DNA of 64,000 nucleotides from Siphonodentalium dalli. Lineage: Eukaryota; Mollusca; Scaphopoda; Gadilida; Siphonodentaliidae. The stretch is taken from contig CP136062.1 of assembly GCA_032622095.1 (NCBI GenBank), forward strand, positions 159,396,875-159,460,874. Reading direction: 5' to 3'. The notes under the pieces are model-generated. The model worked only from the letters and a program-made list of their open reading frames with translations, searched no databases and was not told the origin of the DNA. Shown here piece after piece: positions 34,961 to 46,502 of the stretch. How positions within the stretch are numbered: the first letter of the stretch is position 1; every line of letters begins with the position of its first letter. A program made the translations under genes and the position numbers.

Positions 34961-35862
34961 TAAAGCGATAGCCCGCTTTTTCGCGGAATAATTGTAACAC
35001 CCTACATTTTTTCAGAATTGCCCATGAATGAAAAAAATGTGTTCAAAAATAATATCACTTCTGTGGTTCTTTATTTATCACACACAATTTAACCCCACTC
35101 TCTGTAACACATTATTCATCAAAAAAGCACATTTTTCCACCACAAGTCATATTCAGGCCCCATTTTCACACAGTTTTTGGGGTCTGGTGTTGCAAACTTG
35201 GATCAGCTATGGAAGACTGTACAAGATCCTTTCCATGAGAGAACTTCTGGTGATGTGAGGTCATTGAGTCCAGATCTGATCAGCTGAGCATCAAGCACAT
35301 GACTTTATCAGCACATGGAAGACTAAAATATGACATTTTCAGGTCTGCAAGGGTGATCCAAGATAACTGGATGTGGGTGTATATTGAATTAGTTGAACAA
35401 AGATATGCTCTCTTTGAAATGCTGAAGAATTTTCTTAAATGTGTCCAAGTTTTAGTGCTATTATCCTTCAAATGGCCATACCCACCAGTGAAAATGAGAC
35501 ACTTTTATTATATATATCTGTATATCACTGGCTATAAAATCCAAAATACTTGTTAGATTAGCTTTTTATAACAATTGGTATGTGTGTCATTGACATGCTC
35601 ATGTTATGGGTAATTTGCATTATCATGTGACAATTACCACCTTGAAATTTTTTGAAAATACCTTGAAAAATTGGCATTTTTTATGAAAAATCATACCATT
35701 TTTTTGGCCGATGTAAGTGAAAGAAGACATCAGCAGCAAGAATAGCCACACCATGCATGGGAGATTCATTGGACTGAAAGACCAGGCTGTGAAAAATGCA
35801 TTAAAATACTTTAAAGTGACTCACAGGAATCAAAAATGCCAAAAAGCTCATTTTTCCCTTTA
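34961..35862. other. 902-bp spacer between identical miniature elements
   Basis: AT-rich. A 76-85 codon frame pair (35028-35258, 35299-35556) has no motif I recognise. The spacer could be unrelated host DNA, an intron of the gene that follows, or the inside of a composite element bounded by the two 451-bp copies. Confidence 0.4.
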
Positions 35863-36313
35863 GGTTACACTGGTGTAAATGTTTTCCATAGGCCTCAGTG
35901 CTAACGTTTTAGCGTATGCTGTTGGCTATATGAACCATGGGTCCAATTTATTTTTTTAATCTGAAAAATTGACATTTCGGGAAACTTTTTACACAAAAAA
36001 ATCATATCTGTCTAGCAGGGAATTCGCCTTTAAATCTTGTGTTTTCGTAACTAGTGTCAGATCCGCATAAAAAAATACTGTCATATTTTAGACCACACCA
36101 ACAAATTCAAACTTCACTACAAAGGGTTAATTCCTGTGCCAATGGCTATCTTACCTATGGGAAATCATAGGGAAGAGGTGTGATGATTTTTTTATGCAAA
36201 AAGCACACAAGGCTATTGACCAATCAGGGCCCAGTGTCTATTTTATTCTCTCCTATATATTCCTCCCGCATCCGCTAGAGGTCTCTCCGAACCTTATTTA
36301 CACCAGTGTAACC
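35863..36313. mobile_element. 451-bp TA-flanked miniature element, copy 2
   Basis: Same length and orientation as copy 1, with TA at 35861-35862 and 36314-36315. Its right edge abuts the start of the nuclease-family gene remnant, whose coiled-coil-like codons begin at once (DSLKNRIDSI at ~36321). Confidence 0.85.
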
Positions 36314-36315
36314 TA

Positions 36316-38106
36316 TATAGACAGTCTAAAAAATAGGATCGACTCAATATCTGCAGCAATAAAATCTTCAAATGCGAATCAGAAACACCAGCCACCGATA
36401 TAATGCCAGAAACTCTTGTGGAATGACTTTTGGATGCATTAAAATTAAATAGCACAACACTCAAACAGCTGCAGAGCAAAGTGTTAGCGAACATGGATAG
36501 AGATAAGACTCCACCACCTAGTAAGCATATGCCACCAGCAAGAAACGAGTCAAGGACACAAGTCTGATGATGCTTTTTCTTGCCAATAGAGATGCAAAAT
36601 ATGGCAAGTTCCTGCTGGAATTTCCACTGCTACACCTCCGCAAATCTAAGATCACAAACCTATTCAGTGCATATAAGAATGCCGGACTACTTCATTTATT
36701 TATGTTCATGAAGGACTTGGAAAACGAAAAAGATTGGATGAAGCTAATAAGTATTTTGCACATAGATGCAGCAACAAGGAACATCCGAAGACTATCTATA
36801 GCCCTCCACTGTGCGATGATGATCCGGTTCTCCGAGTCACTCCCAGCTGACCAACAGTCACAGTTTGGTGCTGAATTGGATAGCACAGATCAAACAGAAA
36901 TTCGTACCAAATGGCATGATCGTTACAGCAAATTTATGACAGACTCATCAACAAAGAATGGCACATTTGGACTCCATGCTGATATTCTGACTCACTGTGA
37001 TGAGATAATTAGCATATTTCATGCAGAAAGGATGGGTGGACCAAATGGATACAATCTGCTTTTGAGTACCGTCAAATTATCACTACCATTTTCATTTCTA
37101 AATATGGCTACATCATATGCTTCCTTCTGTGTTCAACTTCTTCAAGAACACTACAGTGCTGGGATATTCCATGCCAATATGAAGAAAACTCTGTTTACCA
37201 CACCGCACAAAAATGGCCAAGTGAATCTTGCACTCGACACTCAACGTGAGATGGACCACTGTGATGCTTTGAAAGCTTTTCGTCCAAGATCAACACCTGA
37301 AAGCGTTCTCCCACGGCTGTCTGTCGTTGATTTGTTTGTCGATATGCACGGGAAGAGAAAACAATTATCTGGCAATAGGTCAACAGAACGGAACCGAATT
37401 TGTGAAGAGCAGGACGAGAAGAAGACAGAGGAAACATGCAATTATTTATCACGACAACTATCAAAGAATGGCATCAATCATATTATACCAACAATACAGT
37501 TATTACTGCGACAAAATGCTTTATCAACTGATGAAGACAAAACGATACACAACGTGTATGATCAAAACATCATCCTTCCTGATACCATGTTACATGGTAA
37601 TACATTTGCTGTCGGCAGATACCTTATACAGAGATATTGTTGTGAAAGTGAGTTATTTGGAATGAAGAAAGAGATGGTTTCAAAACTTCCAACATTCGAA
37701 GGTCCCAAACAATTGGTTATGAAAGTTAAAAGAAGTAAATCGGTGACAGTGAACAGAAATAAGTGTGGAACAGGTTCAACGAAGGATACAGATGAACACA
37801 AACGTATCAAGAGGGTCAAAAGGGATATGAAAACCGTGGAGGGTTTGCGTTCTAAACACAACGCATGTCAGGCTATTTTGAAGCCCGATTGCTCAAAAAA
37901 GATTACTGGAAAATCTGGCGGGATTAAGAAGGCTGTCACCTTTTTGATGAATACCACAGCACAAGCGGATACGATTGAAGACCACGATATATCAGGTTCT
38001 GTACCAATCATATCTGATTTCAAGGGATTCTCAGAAGATCACATCAAAAGAATTAAACATGCCACAGTTGAATTCGCAGGTGTAAAGTTTAAGACCAATG
38101 CAAATT
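36316..38106 (+). pseudogene. 5' portion of a large nuclease-family gene
   Basis: The main frame (from 36567) runs 513 codons before the LINE junction. Visible segments are a helical N-terminal region (LRKSKITNLFSAYKNAGLLH), a block with HANMKKTLFTTPHKNGQ and DTQREMDHCDALKAF (residues ~190-240), RLSVVDLFVDMHGKR, a basic segment (KVKRSKSVTVNRNK), and VEFAGVKFKT at the junction. Short upstream frames (36318-36566) give DSLKNRIDSISAAIKSS and LDALKLNSTTLKQLQSKVL but are broken by stops. I associate these motifs with long, lineage-expanded invertebrate proteins whose C-terminal half holds a PIN/XPG-like nuclease, which is what lies beyond the LINE at 41345. Exact function unknown. The first ATG of the long frame is convenient, not proven. 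Confidence 0.6.
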
Positions 38107-38107
38107 T

Positions 38108-38971
38108 GTGTCATTGTATATTCCGCCCAGCAATTCTAGTTTTTGGAAGACGAAAGATAAAGACGATGATATATTTGAATGTGTCGAGAAGGCTTTAGCT
38201 CGATACAAGAGCGGTGAACTATTAATTCTCGGTGGGGATTTCAATGCACGCACAGGTGAATTGCCAGACCACGTGGTATCTGACAGTGATAAGCACACGC
38301 CACTCCCAGCTGATTACATAATTGACACGTGCCCCAATAGAGCCAGTATGGATAGTCGTATAAACTCTTTTGGTCGCCAGCTCATAAATCTCAGCCGAAG
38401 TCGTGGTATTCGTGTAATTAATGGACGATCTACAGGCGATAGACTTGGTCATTTCACAAGCTATCAATATAATGGGGCGAGCGTCGTTGATTATATCCTT
38501 ATAACAGAAAGTTTTCTTTGCGCGGTTGATTACTTTTGTGTTAAACTTCCAACTGAATTCTCTGACCATTGTCAATTAGTTCTTCACTTAAAATATCACA
38601 ACGAACGATGCCAATCACAAAACAAATATAAATATACCCAACTTAGAACACATCTTAAATGGGCAGAGCATAGTGAGGAGAAATTACGCAACGCCATGCA
38701 TAATACGTCAATTCGCGGACGCTTAGCTGATTATAAAACGTATCACTATCAGCATGATGTTTATGGTGCCAAAAATGCGACCAAAGACCTTATGCAAATA
38801 GTAAAAGACGTAAACATGTACGCATGTGTACGAAGGGTAGTTAATAGGAAGAAAACTCCGCGTAAAAGAAAATGGTTTGACGGACAATGTAGGGAATTTA
38901 AGCGCGATCTCGGAAAAATCATTAACGATATGAGGAATAACCCATTTGACCCAAACCTAAGAACGCGATAA
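38108..38971 (+). pseudogene. LINE endonuclease (APE-like) domain
   Basis: The open frame reads YIPPSNSSFW, then LLILGGDFNARTG (catalytic GDFNAR motif), a VDYILITE segment, and FSDHCQLVLHL (the SDH motif near the end of APE domains). In active elements this domain nicks target DNA to prime reverse transcription. The frame is closed by TAA at 38969, where a relative would continue into the linker to reverse transcriptase (HVKRKAYKKALKAKRR follows in frame after the stop). Confidence 0.88.
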
Positions 38972-39081
38972 CATGTGAAACGAAAAGCGTACAAAAAGGC
39001 GCTGAAGGCTAAACGACGAGCATTCTACGCAGATATATATTGTAAACTAGATACTTTAGAAACAACCAACCCAAAACAATA

Positions 39082-39861
39082 TTGGGAAATCATAACAAAA
39101 TGCGGCAGAGACCGGTCTCACAAAATGAACTTGATGCTGATCGATCAGTTGATTTTTTCACTGAGCTTTATGGTCCGAAACCTGATAATCCAGATTGTGG
39201 ATTATCTTCGGACACATATCAAACTTGTAATCAAGCTATCAATAATGATGATATCACGACAGAGGAAGTTCTTGGCGCTACAAGAGAACTAAAAAACGGA
39301 AAGGCGATTGGACCCGACCAAATTTCGAACGAATTGCTGAAGTCACTCGTTCCATTGATAATTGATGAAATTGTAAAATTGTTTAACTTAATTCTGGAGA
39401 CAGGACACTATCCGAGTGATTGGAGCGAATCTACCCTCACTTTAATTCACAAAAAAGGAGACAAAATTGATCCCAATAACTACAGGGCAATAGCAGTATC
39501 ATCGGCGGTCGGTAAATTGTTTAACAAAATAATTAATCGTCGGTTAATCGATTTCTTACATGTAAACAATATTATCAGCGAAAACCAATTTGGTTTTTCG
39601 AAAGGGAAGAGCACCATTGATGGAGCATTTGTTCTGCACGCGGCAATTCAAAAATACAAACGATTGGGAAAGCCCCTATATGCTGCATTCATAGATTTCA
39701 GAAAAGCGTTCGATACAGTAAACAGACAATTACTTTTAAAAAAATTAAAATGCGCGGGCATAATACTACGGATAATACTACGGATAATACAGTCACTATA
39801 TGACAATAGCTACTATATCACCAAAACAAAGGGTTGGGGCCTCCATGCTTATCCACGATAG
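39082..39861 (+). pseudogene. LINE reverse transcriptase, N-terminal part
   Basis: Contains NGKAIGPDQISNELLK, LIHKKGDKIDPNNYRAIAV, ENQFGFSKGKSTIDGAF and motif A FIDFRKAFDTVN with its first catalytic Asp. After SLYDNSYYITKTKGWG the frame ends. A GVRQG motif follows in another frame (~39858), then a stop and an apparent deletion that removes most of motif B before FADD. Confidence 0.9.
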
Positions 39862-39889
39862 GTGTTAGGCAAGGATAAACGAGTTTGAC

Positions 39890-41173
39890 AGTCCTTGCGA
39901 TGCTGTCCATTTAGGCAATGATACACTTAATCACATTTTATTCGCTGACGACCTGGTTTTACTTTCGGATACGCCAAGTGGGCTACAGTGCTGTCTAAAC
40001 AGACTAAATAGATACACTGAGACCAATAAACTCACCGTGAACACTGATAAAACTAAATGTGTGGTGTTTAGAAGTAGGAAAACTAAAACTTCACCAAACT
40101 TTCACATTGGAAATCAAAAGTTGGAAATTGTTAATGAATACAATTATCTTGGAATTAAATTTAGTAATACGGATAGATTCTCACATGCAATGGAAGAATT
40201 GAGTGCTAAAGGACTCAAAGCAATGCATTCTTTATTTAACGCATGTACAAACGACGCACCGATTCCAATAGTGACGTCTTTAAAACTCTTCGATAGATTA
40301 ATTAAGCCGATATTGTTATATGGTAGCGAAATATGGGGTGTGGAAATAACCACTGAAAATCACGACCGCCTTCCGTGTGAGAAGGTACACATAAAATATT
40401 GTAAGCGGTTACTCGGAGTCGGCAGATTTTCTTCGAACAACGCGGTTCGCGCCGAGTTAGGGAGCCATCCATTATTTATTGACGTGGCATGCAGACTTTC
40501 ATCTTATGTAATTAAGATAATTTCACGGTCGGACTGTAATCTGCTCCGTAATGCTGCGTTGGAACAACAAGTGGCATCGGTTAAGAAATCAATCTTCAAA
40601 ACGGCAGAATCACTGGGGTGGAATATTGCAGACCTAAACAATCCGGGTCCAGTTCTGAATCAATTCAAAAGAAATTTTATTGAAGATTATTATATATATT
40701 TCAGACAGAGTCTCACTGATGAATGCTCAAAAACGGGAAGTAATAAATTACGAACATACCGACTTTTCAAACTTAAGTACGAAATAGAACCTTATCTTCT
40801 TCACACACCATCAATAGAACATAGAATCGTTTTTACTAGACTGCGTATAAGTAATCATAAACTGGCTATTGAAAAGGGACGCCACACCCAAGCACCGACG
40901 GCATTGGAACAAAGACTATGTATATTTTGTTCCGATGATGCTATTGAAGATGAAAAACACTTTCTTTTGGAATGTAGTGCTTACCGCACACCGCGGCTCG
41001 AACTAATAACTCTTATGAAGACACAGTTCCCAGACTTTGAAAACATGACACAAACTGAACAGCTTGTCAAAATCCTATCCAACTATATTTCAAATTCATG
41101 CACTTCAATATGTCATATAATCCGAAAATTATTTTCCGCACGCGATGAGCATCGCCTCATTAGCAATGAATAA
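39890..41173 (+). pseudogene. LINE reverse transcriptase C-terminal part, connection and CCHC motif
   Basis: Frame resumes with HILFADDLVLLSDT (catalytic ADD of motif C), then TVNTDKTKCVVF and YNYLGIKFSNT, a thumb/connection region, and CIFCSDDAIEDEKHFLLEC, a C-x2-C-x8-H-x4-C zinc-knuckle-like motif. TAA stop at 41171. About 130 bp of unique 3' UTR precede the (CTTAT)n tail. Confidence 0.9.
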
Positions 41174-41344
41174 ATGAAGACGAGACGACCCTATGCACAT
41201 TCAGCTTTACTTAAATGGTTATATATTACCATCTATTATTATATCATTTATTGTATTGTTCCATGTACAACTATATATTAATATGTTTGCATACTGTCCT
41301 TATAAGGATGTTTTGCCTATTAAACTTATCTTATCTTATCTTAC

Positions 41345-42450
41345 ATAAACTTGACCTAATGAACATCACCATTATAGTGGATAGCGAGCAATTGATTTCC
41401 GAAAGTATTCCCAAATATTCAACACCAATTGAAGCAAAATTTGACAAATCTGGAAATATAACAACAAATCGCCTGGATCACATAAAACAACGCAAAGGTG
41501 AAGCAGAAATGTCGCAAGTGGATTGGCTGAAAACTCTTGTTGATACCATGCCAAATGATGATGCAGTTCTTGCATATGTAACTTCAGCAGACATTGATTC
41601 CATCGTCTTACATATGTTTGCGCTGTCATTACATTGACCACGGAATGATGATCAAAGCTTCAAGAATGATGTTATCTTACTTCTGCAGAAAAAGTCACCC
41701 GAATTATACAATATTACCCAGCTGATTACAACAATAGAACAGAAATATCCATGGAGACACGTCATTCCGACGATAGCAATTCTTCTCTGCATGGGTGGGA
41801 ACGACTTTCTTCCAAAATTTCATAACATATCACATACCAAATTTATAGAAGCAGCCTTGGATAGGGAGTTCTTCGAATCTCTCATTCAGTACAATGCAAG
41901 TATGACAGCAGCGAAAATCAACCGTGATTCTTACCTTCATCTGATGAAAAAGCTCCACTCACCGAAATCCATTGTTATAGATTCTTTCTCATTGGAAGAA
42001 ATTCGACAACTTCCAATCAAACATCCTGGAGTCAATAAATACAAAGCACCTCAACTTTGGATGCCGCCAAAATCTGCACTACTCAACATATGCGACTTAA
42101 TAGACCTGCAGATTGAATACATGTTCACCATGTGGAACCCCAGTGCTGATTTGCCTGATTTTCTTAAAGGAGGAAACATCTCAAAATCAATGGATGGAAC
42201 AATAGAATATTGCTTTGCAGATGATTCGCATGTAACAGATCAGGGACAATTAATTAATATTGATGAAAATGAATTGGAAAATAAGTTGAAATCGTGTCGC
42301 AAAAATACAGCCAAGAGAAGATGTGAAGATACGCCCCAAAAAGGAGAGAGAAGGAAGCGGAGACCCATAACATCTACTCCAAAGAAACTAAAAGCAAAGA
42401 AACACCTGCCAATGCCACCAGAAGACAATCCTCCAGCTGAATGTCACTAA
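41345..42450 (+). pseudogene. 3' portion of the nuclease-family gene (PIN/XPG-like)
   Basis: Reads directly from the LINE tail: LDSEQLI-like start, LDHIKQRKGEAEMSQVDWL, VTSADIDSIVLHMFALSLH (acidic pair expected of metal-dependent PIN/XPG nucleases), then an in-frame TGA at 41635-41637 where the context CAT-TGA-CCA suggests a former Trp codon, then ILLCMGGNDFLPKFHNISH (the GGND core resembles XPG/XRN-type GNDFLP). A charged tail with RKRRPITSTPKKLKAKK resembles a nuclear localisation signal. Stop at 42448. A single frame is open on both sides of the TGA, so decay is recent or the TGA is the main lesion apart from the LINE. Confidence 0.65.
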
Positions 42451-43910
42451 AATAAGTGAATGATTGTCCTCCATTACATCCATCGCTCTATATGGGGGCT
42501 TTCGAACCGTGCCTGCCTAAGCATTGGGAAGGCACATGAATTAATGGTGGGTGGGCAATTGAACAATTATATAAATAATGACCGATGTGGACGAGTGCAT
42601 TCTATATGCGACATGGATTTATAATTTGAATTCTATAGGCGACACGGATTTATATGGACAAAATATGGTGGATTATATATGTGACATGGATTTATAATTT
42701 TATATGGCAAAAATAATTAGTCTAAAAGCGATACAAATTTATATGGAAATATTGGGTTATTATATTGGATACACAGATACATATTATATACAAAATAATA
42801 ACGGTGGATTCGACAAGCAATAGGGACATATTTGGCGAATTATGTGTGCGACACTGTGCCGACAAGTGGATTCTTTAATGTCAACACGATTTTAAATGGA
42901 TATATCGAGTGGATTCCTGGCAACTTGAATTTGTAGGGACATATCAGGTGGAATACTGGTAATGAGTAAATTTATACATGTGTAGTGGATTCTTTAATAG
43001 CAACACAATTTTAAATGGACATATCGGGTGGATTTCTGGCAATGTGAATTGATATGGACATATATCGAGCGGATTCTATTGGTGAAACGGATCTGGGAAT
43101 ACCAGGTGGATTCTACATGTGTGTGATGAGTGAATAACCTTCAGAGTGGATGTGCATTAGATCCAGGTCAGATCATTTTATATAATCCTACATGAGCAAG
43201 AGCATGTCCTATATATTATGACATTCAGCAATTTAAAGATAATTGTGTACATAGAGGTTTTTAGAAAAAGTGGTACTAGTAGGCTCACAAACAATATACA
43301 TAAGAACATTGCCAACATTCTAAGATACACGGATATGCTTGAGTGTACTAAATAATTTTCAAAATGTACTTTGGTGACACCAAAATTAGCTAGAAAAATG
43401 AACATTTTTATACTGTCACGAGATATATGCACGTCCCTCTGTCCATATGCAGAAGAATTTATCAATTATAAACAGGGACGTTTCGATGGGGAGTAGGACA
43501 CCACACCCCCTCCAATATTTGATTGAATTTTCAACTTTGGACATTGGTAGGTCAATAATTGAAAATTTGGAAATTTCAGACTGTGAACAAGTATAATTTG
43601 GTACCAAATCCTACCTGTAATTTTGTCAAATCTGTATATTGCATTTCGTAAACTAGTTGAAAAGTTCAGGAAAATCAGGAATACTTTGTTGAAAAGTTTT
43701 TAAATATTTGGAAAGTTTAGAACAGTTGATGCACTGGTTGATGTGGACACCACGCGTGCAAATGGAATTTCCCATGCATCTATATTTTGTATAGTTGATT
43801 GGAAAATTTTAGTCCCAGGTGGGTACAATTGGAATTTCTGAATGGTACACCCCCCATTACTGATATCTTCGAAATGTCCTTGGTTATAAATAACAGTTTA
43901 TATATATTTC
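42451..43910. repeat. Gene-free region with diffuse short repeats
   Basis: 42590-43110 contains imprecise tandem-like modules GACA(T/C)GGATTTATA and ATATCG(A/G)GTGGATT at ~45-60-bp spacing. 43470-43870 is unrecognised and resembles the 18440/25500 segments only weakly. Confidence 0.5.
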
Positions 43911-43918
43911 TCTTTTAG

Positions 43919-44019
43919 CAAGTGCAGGAAACAATGAAAACGAATGGCATAATTTAACAATAGCCATGATAGTTATCCTTCTGTGTTGTTTTTTTCTTCT
44001 AGTTTTATGTAGATTTTAG
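43919..44019 (+). CDS. Candidate transmembrane exon of a host gene
   Basis: A pyrimidine-rich tract and TTTCTCTTTTAG acceptor precede codons for SAGNNENEWHNLT (with an N-L-T glycosylation sequon) and then IAMIVILLCCFFLLVLCRF, a typical single membrane span, before TAG. It could be the last exon of one isoform. A weak donor (TTAT-GTAGAT at 44006) could join to the exon at 44357-44628, but the reading phase does not obviously match. Upstream exons are not visible in the window. Confidence 0.35.
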
Positions 44020-44151
44020 GATTACGATTTGTTTTAAATGATAAATTATGTATGAATTATTCTGGATGATCATGAAAAAATACACTCTTGGTGTGTGAGC
44101 TTGGTTGGGCCTTGGGACATTCCAATGTCGTGGCTATTATGTACGATTATC

Positions 44152-44215
44152 TAGACATCTATGTTTGTCCACATACTAACGTATGGGTTAGCATGTGGAC
44201 AAACGCAGATGTCTA
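44152..44215. repeat. 29-bp-arm hairpin
   Basis: TAGACATCTATGTTTGTCCA pairs with TGGACAAACGCAGATGTCTA, continuing CATACTAAC / GTTAGCATG; the loop is 6 bp. It lies between the two candidate exons. Confidence 0.8.
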
Positions 44216-44356
44216 ACGATTATACTGAAGGAACCCGAATTAGAGGTTACACAAACTTAACTCTGTATTTTGAAAGGGCTGTACCAGCTGTATAAAACTA
44301 TGAGCCAATGTGTTGGAGTAATTTCAATCTTGACACTTTAATTGACCTCCCGCAGT

Positions 44357-44628
44357 GCAAAGCCAATAACACTATTCCTTCCACAACACAGGTTCTGGGC
44401 ATATACGCTATACTGTATGTGGAGACGACAGAAAACCACGAAATAGAACACCACAACATGCCAGTTGATAATGTGTATGATACCCTGCGGCGCGATAACT
44501 ATCAAAGCGATTCGTTTATGGATACATATGTTGGCACACAGTCTGTGAAGAACCAACAAGAGAGAACAACCATAAATCAGACTAGATCTGATAGTTTGGA
44601 GTATGGTAATCTTATTGTCACGAATTAA
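44357..44628 (+). CDS. Candidate cytoplasmic-tail exon with ITIM-like motif
   Basis: Open frame preceded by good acceptors (CCTCCCGCAG at 44356; CCACAACACAG at 44391). It encodes an acidic tail with NVYDTLRRDNYQSDS, then SLEYGNLIVTN and TAA. LEYGNL fits the ITIM consensus (I/V/L)xYxx(L/V), and YDTL is a second tyrosine motif; such tails recruit SH2 proteins in membrane receptors. Together with the transmembrane exon 340 bp upstream it suggests the 3' end of a receptor-like host gene. No other exon or poly(A) evidence; moderate doubt. Confidence 0.4.
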
Positions 44629-45038
44629 ATAGCTATGTGGATGAAATGACAAAGATTAGACCGCAAAGGAAACACCTGGGTGAAATATGTACCTATAGGA
44701 ATATCAGATATGGATGAGTTTCTTTGGAATGCGGATATCAACAATGTGGTTAAGCACACAGGTCCCCAGAACAAAAATTGACCCCACCCCCAATAATACT
44801 TAATCCTATAGAAAGGTATCCAACTTGGCGCGGCCTAATTTTTATTATTTTTACAATGTCCACAATCAGGTTAAAATACACCAAAATAATTTTTGTTACA
44901 TAAACGCCTCATATATAGTTAGAAAGATATGTTATTACTCTTCAATTTGATGTATCCCATGTAAAAATTGGTTAAGAAAAACTCTGGTTATGAGCACAGG
45001 TCTGATACAAACCGACTGTAAAATTTCACTCGTTCGAC

Positions 45039-45332
45039 GTGATGTCCGCTAAACTCGGTCAAAATATGCGATTTTTACACCGACTTGGGCTTCAAAAACA
45101 CAATCAACGGTTAGTAGAATATATATATTATACATCATTAGCAGCGGAATTGTTTACTGACCCACCCAAACCAATCACGCTACATCACGGCACCGTATCT
45201 CTCGTATTTATTGAAAAATTCAGTTTCATAAACCCGGAAGGAAAGAGAATTTTTCAAAAGACAGCCATTTTGTCGGGGTCGGCTATGAGTACTATTTATA
45301 GTTCTTATGCAACACACTATATAGTTAAATAA
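45039..45332 (+). other. Unrecognised 97-codon frame
   Basis: Starts at ATG, ends in TAA, with mixed composition and no low-complexity bias. It lies 80 bp upstream of the SGNH-like remnant. I do not recognise it; it may be part of the same decayed gene or chance. Confidence 0.25.
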
Positions 45333-45411
45333 ATACACAAACACTGAATTAACACGAATGCCGATTTGAAAACATACATATATATGGACAGAAATATAAC
45401 TCCATAAATAT

Positions 45412-45980
45412 TTGGAGCGTATATACAGTAGTATACACTACTTCTTCGTTATATATTGTGTTGGGTATGAACTATGGAGGGTACAGATAGTGCACCCGGA
45501 CAAAATGGCTGCCTTTGGAAAAATCGAATCAGGCACTGTTTGTGATGTTCATGAGAAATTCAAGCAATTGATCGAACTCCGTCGAAGTCGTTTCCCCAAA
45601 GCAACAATCAACATCTGCGCACTACACCTGCACAGATCAGGCGATGAGGTGAACAATAAAATAATTGAACTCAATTCAAAACTGGAAATCGAATGCGAAT
45701 CGGACCCTCGTCTCAAACTGTCAAATATAAAGACTTTGTCGACATATTTATGTTCCGTCCAGCCATTCGCAACCGTAAGCTATATTGGGACAACTTGCAT
45801 CTTAACGATCGAGGGATCGGCAGATTGTGTACCATCTTGAAGGAGATACTTGAGCTGTCAACTGTAAACATTCTGAACGCATATAACCGTGACGGCAGTA
45901 GCAGCGTGAATTTCGTTACTTATTCCTTATTTAAAAAATTTGGGAAACTGTGGCAAATGACCATGGCAATATACGTATTT
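45412..45980 (+). pseudogene. Frameshifted SGNH/GDSL hydrolase-like remnant
   Basis: Frame one (to ~45720) has HEKFKQLIELRRSRFPKATI, INICALHLHRSGDEVNNKII and ELNSKLE, resembling the central SGNH fold. Frame two (from ~45705) continues with YKDFVDIFMFRPAIRN and YWDNLHLNDRGIGRLCTILK, where D-x2-H-L-N matches the catalytic Asp-His block of SGNH hydrolases. A frameshift near 45710 joins them. SGNH domains occur both in host esterases and in ORF1 of some LINEs, so origin is open. The block I nucleophile region is not visible. Confidence 0.6.
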
Positions 45981-46502
45981 GCTTTTGACATTTCTTAGGG
46001 CGACATATACACTATTGTATATATGTATACCTAGTACTAATGAATTCTAATTCTTTTTATTGAAAGTGTACACAAGAAGAAGGAAAATTAATTTGTTTTT
46101 ATATATACAGTTTTGTTCATATGCCAAACATAATTAGGGCGTAAATAGTATGTTGTCGCCAAGACGTACGGTGGTGTACGTAAACAAGAGCCTGTTTGTG
46201 TCACAAAAGCTGTGCTTCTGTTTACATAACACAGCGCAATTATTTTGGTTAATCACATAGAAATGATATAAGCGCTCTTTATTATTTCCATATAAGGAAA
46301 ACAGTAACAAAAAACGCTCTTTACCATATCGGGTCTAAACAAAAGCCAAGAAACGTTACTTTTTTGCTTTTGTTTACATAACAAGTGAAAAAATTGCCGC
46401 CCGTATCTTTAATGACTGACCACAGATTAAATTCCATAATAAAATTTTAGATTTCGTAGGTCAAGACTTTAGTTTCTCCAGTAAGTGGAAGAAATAGCTG
46501 CA

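Larger units (their letters stand above)
38107..41344 (+). mobile_element. 5'-truncated APE-type LINE inserted in the nuclease-family gene
   Basis: Contains most of an endonuclease domain, a reverse transcriptase domain and a C-terminal CCHC motif, ending in (CTTAT)n at about 41325-41344. ORF1 and the endonuclease N-terminus are missing, as usual for abortive reverse transcription. A second, more truncated copy of the same family lies on the minus strand at 46593-48932 (interrupted). Domain order fits the Jockey/CR1-like groups of non-LTR elements; finer assignment needs a tree. No clean target duplication was resolved because the 5' boundary is uncertain by ~15 bp. Confidence 0.88.

Noticed and set aside
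34510-36313. LTR retrotransposon with 451-bp LTRs
   Set aside because: The repeats have inverted ends and TA flanks instead of TG...CA ends; the 902-bp interior lacks primer-binding or gag/pol signs.
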